Source: CAYQTE01 sp964420285 (lineage in GTDB: Bacteria > Planctomycetota > Phycisphaerae > Tepidisphaerales > Tepidisphaeraceae). From it: a stretch of 50,447 nucleotides of DNA. A model generated the notes under the pieces. It saw only the letters and a program-made list of their open reading frames with translations, was not told where the DNA came from and ran no database searches. Where the stretch lies: positions 1 to 50,447 of the forward strand of contig CAYQTE010000034.1 in the NCBI GenBank assembly GCA_964420285.1, in the 5' to 3' direction. This document shows positions 49,511-50,447 of this stretch, piece by piece. The translations under genes were made by a program, and so were the position numbers. Every line of letters begins with the position of its first letter. Within the stretch, counting starts at the first letter, position 1.

Positions 49511-50447
49511 CAGTTCCCGATATCATCCGCCGTGCCCGGAATTCCATCGGGCCCGGCCGAGAACAAATCGAAATCCTTCCCGTTGCTGCCGGGGCAGCGA
49601 TAGATGTACGGATGGCCCCACGGATCGGGAGGAAGCTTCTCGATATAGCCGCGATTGCTGACCAAGGCCATGAGGCCTTGGCCGGTCGTGGGATATTGCC
49701 CGTTGTCGATCTCGTAGGCATTCAACGCCAGTTTCAAACCAGCGATGTCCGCCTGGGCGGCAGCGACCGCGCCACCGCCTGCCATGCCGATATTCGGCGG
49801 CGCCATCCCCGCTCCGGCCGGTGTGTGCATTTCCCCGAAAAATTGGCCCATCACGGCAAACATCATCGCGGCGTAATAGGCCTCGATCCCCGACACATTC
49901 CCGGCCGCGCCCATGATGTCGGCGCCGGGGAAGGGCATGATCGACTTGGCGTGCATACCCGCGTCATCGCTCCAGCCGATCGAGCCGCCGGGTTCGGTCT
50001 GGGCCATGATCTTGTCCAGCGGCGGTACCACCATGGCCGGGGTCTGTGCGCCGAATAGATCACCGGCCCCCAGGAGCATACGCGTCAGCATCAGTGTCGA
50101 TTGATATCCCTGCGGCATGGTCTTGGGCAGATCGACGAACTGGAACTGGCTGATCTTCGCCGGACCGCCGAGTGCGGCGCGGATGCGCTGCCAATCGGGA
50201 TTGTCCAGAATGCTGGGCGCATCGGCCGGTCGCGAAAAGCTGGCCACCGCCATTTGCGGATACGAACTGATATACAGCGTGCCGTCCTTGATGGCCCACG
50301 CGGGGGTGATGAACGGCGTGGCCAGAAAATGAACGCGCGTGCCTTCGATCATTTCCTGGCGGATTTCCACGGTCACGCCGGAATCGGCAAGCTGATCGGC
50401 CACCATCTTATTGGCGAATTTTTCGAGCTGCCCGAGCGATGCTTCCA
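49510..50447 (-). CDS. Protein with DUF3352-like region and T2SG tail, 5' end beyond the window
   Basis: The frame is open to the right edge (…EASLGQLEKFANKMVADQLA), so the N terminus is missing. The visible ~310 residues include FLATPFITPAWAIKDGTLYI, MAVASFSRPADAPSILDNPD and FQFVDLPKTMPQGYQSTLML, which resemble planctomycete DUF3352-type periplasmic domains, then an Ala/Gly/Met-rich linker and a T2SG tail (ADIAGLKLALNAYEIDNGQYP split by QYP, DPWGHPYIYRCPGSNGKDFD, AGPDGIPGTADDIGN). The tail is the closest relative of the two zinc-ribbon proteins upstream in the array. No zinc ribbon is seen in the visible part. Confidence 0.8.
   Translation of the reverse strand, partial: EASLGQLEKFANKMVADQLADSGVTVEIRQEMIEGTRVHFLATPFITPAWAIKDGTLYISSYPQMAVASFSRPADAPSILDNPDWQRIRAALGGPAKISQFQFVDLPKTMPQGYQSTLMLTRMLLGAGDLFGAQTPAMVVPPLDKIMAQTEPGGSIGWSDDAGMHAKSIMPFPGADIMGAAGNVSGIEAYYAAMMFAVMGQFFGEMHTPAGAGMAPPNIGMAGGGAVAAAQADIAGLKLALNAYEIDNGQYPTTGQGLMALVSNRGYIEKLPPDPWGHPYIYRCPGSNGKDFDLFSAGPDGIPGTADDIGN

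Overview
The window looks like a scaffold of a high-GC planctomycete, probably of the Phycisphaerae type; this is inferred from gene content, not from a marker phylogeny. The clues are a dockerin-like domain on a secreted GloVer/Ig protein, a zinc-ribbon/DUF4159 membrane protein, SecD and SecF fused in one polypeptide, several proteins ending in a type II secretion pseudopilin-like (T2SG) tail, many proteins without recognisable families, and abundant short-unit repeats between genes. Three runs of exactly 100 N mark scaffold joins, so this is most likely a metagenome-assembled or draft genome. One join (inside valS) is false: the same 55 bases lie on both sides.

Layout. 1-1607: tail of a large secreted repeat protein. 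1608-8514: repeat-rich leader, then gltB-gltD (glutamate synthase) with thiS overlapping the gltD stop. 8544-11580: an uncharacterised protein, tRNA-Pro(UGG), a double GNAT acetyltransferase, an intergenic repeat pair and a small exported protein. 11792-16693: DUF4159 membrane protein, a small ORF, and the coupled pair DUF2103-like gene plus Sua5-type threonylcarbamoyl-AMP synthase. 17145-18719: peroxiredoxin and tRNA-dihydrouridine synthase. 18854-23127: a secreted protein with a Lon-type (S16) protease domain and no ATPase, followed by a secreted protein built of four copies of the module found at the protease N terminus, then a small ORF. 23267-29875 (minus): DHH phosphoesterase, valS, a GxxExxY gene bounded by 28-bp inverted repeats, prfA and a small basic protein. 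30035-32682: outer-membrane protein, isolated atpC, a patch of gene remnants and a frameshifted small gene, and an immunity-like gene.

32698-37940 (minus): a DegT-type aminotransferase, then three overlapping genes: LAB_N membrane protein, GT2 glycosyltransferase fused to an endonuclease/exonuclease/phosphatase domain, and GT39 transferase. This looks like an envelope glycan or lipid modification set. 38022-45182 (minus): an export block, tatC-tgt-yajC-secDF-LysM. 45334-47389: PilZ-like gene and a divergent CobA-HemD fusion for sirohaem/tetrapyrrole synthesis. 47508-50447 (minus): a tandem array of T2SG-tail genes with duplicated intergenic segments.

The most unusual content is the secreted Lon-like protease with its multi-module partner, the inverted-repeat GxxExxY cassette, several families of intergenic inverted repeats made of short degenerate units that often abut or overlap stop codons, and the expanding T2SG-tail array.
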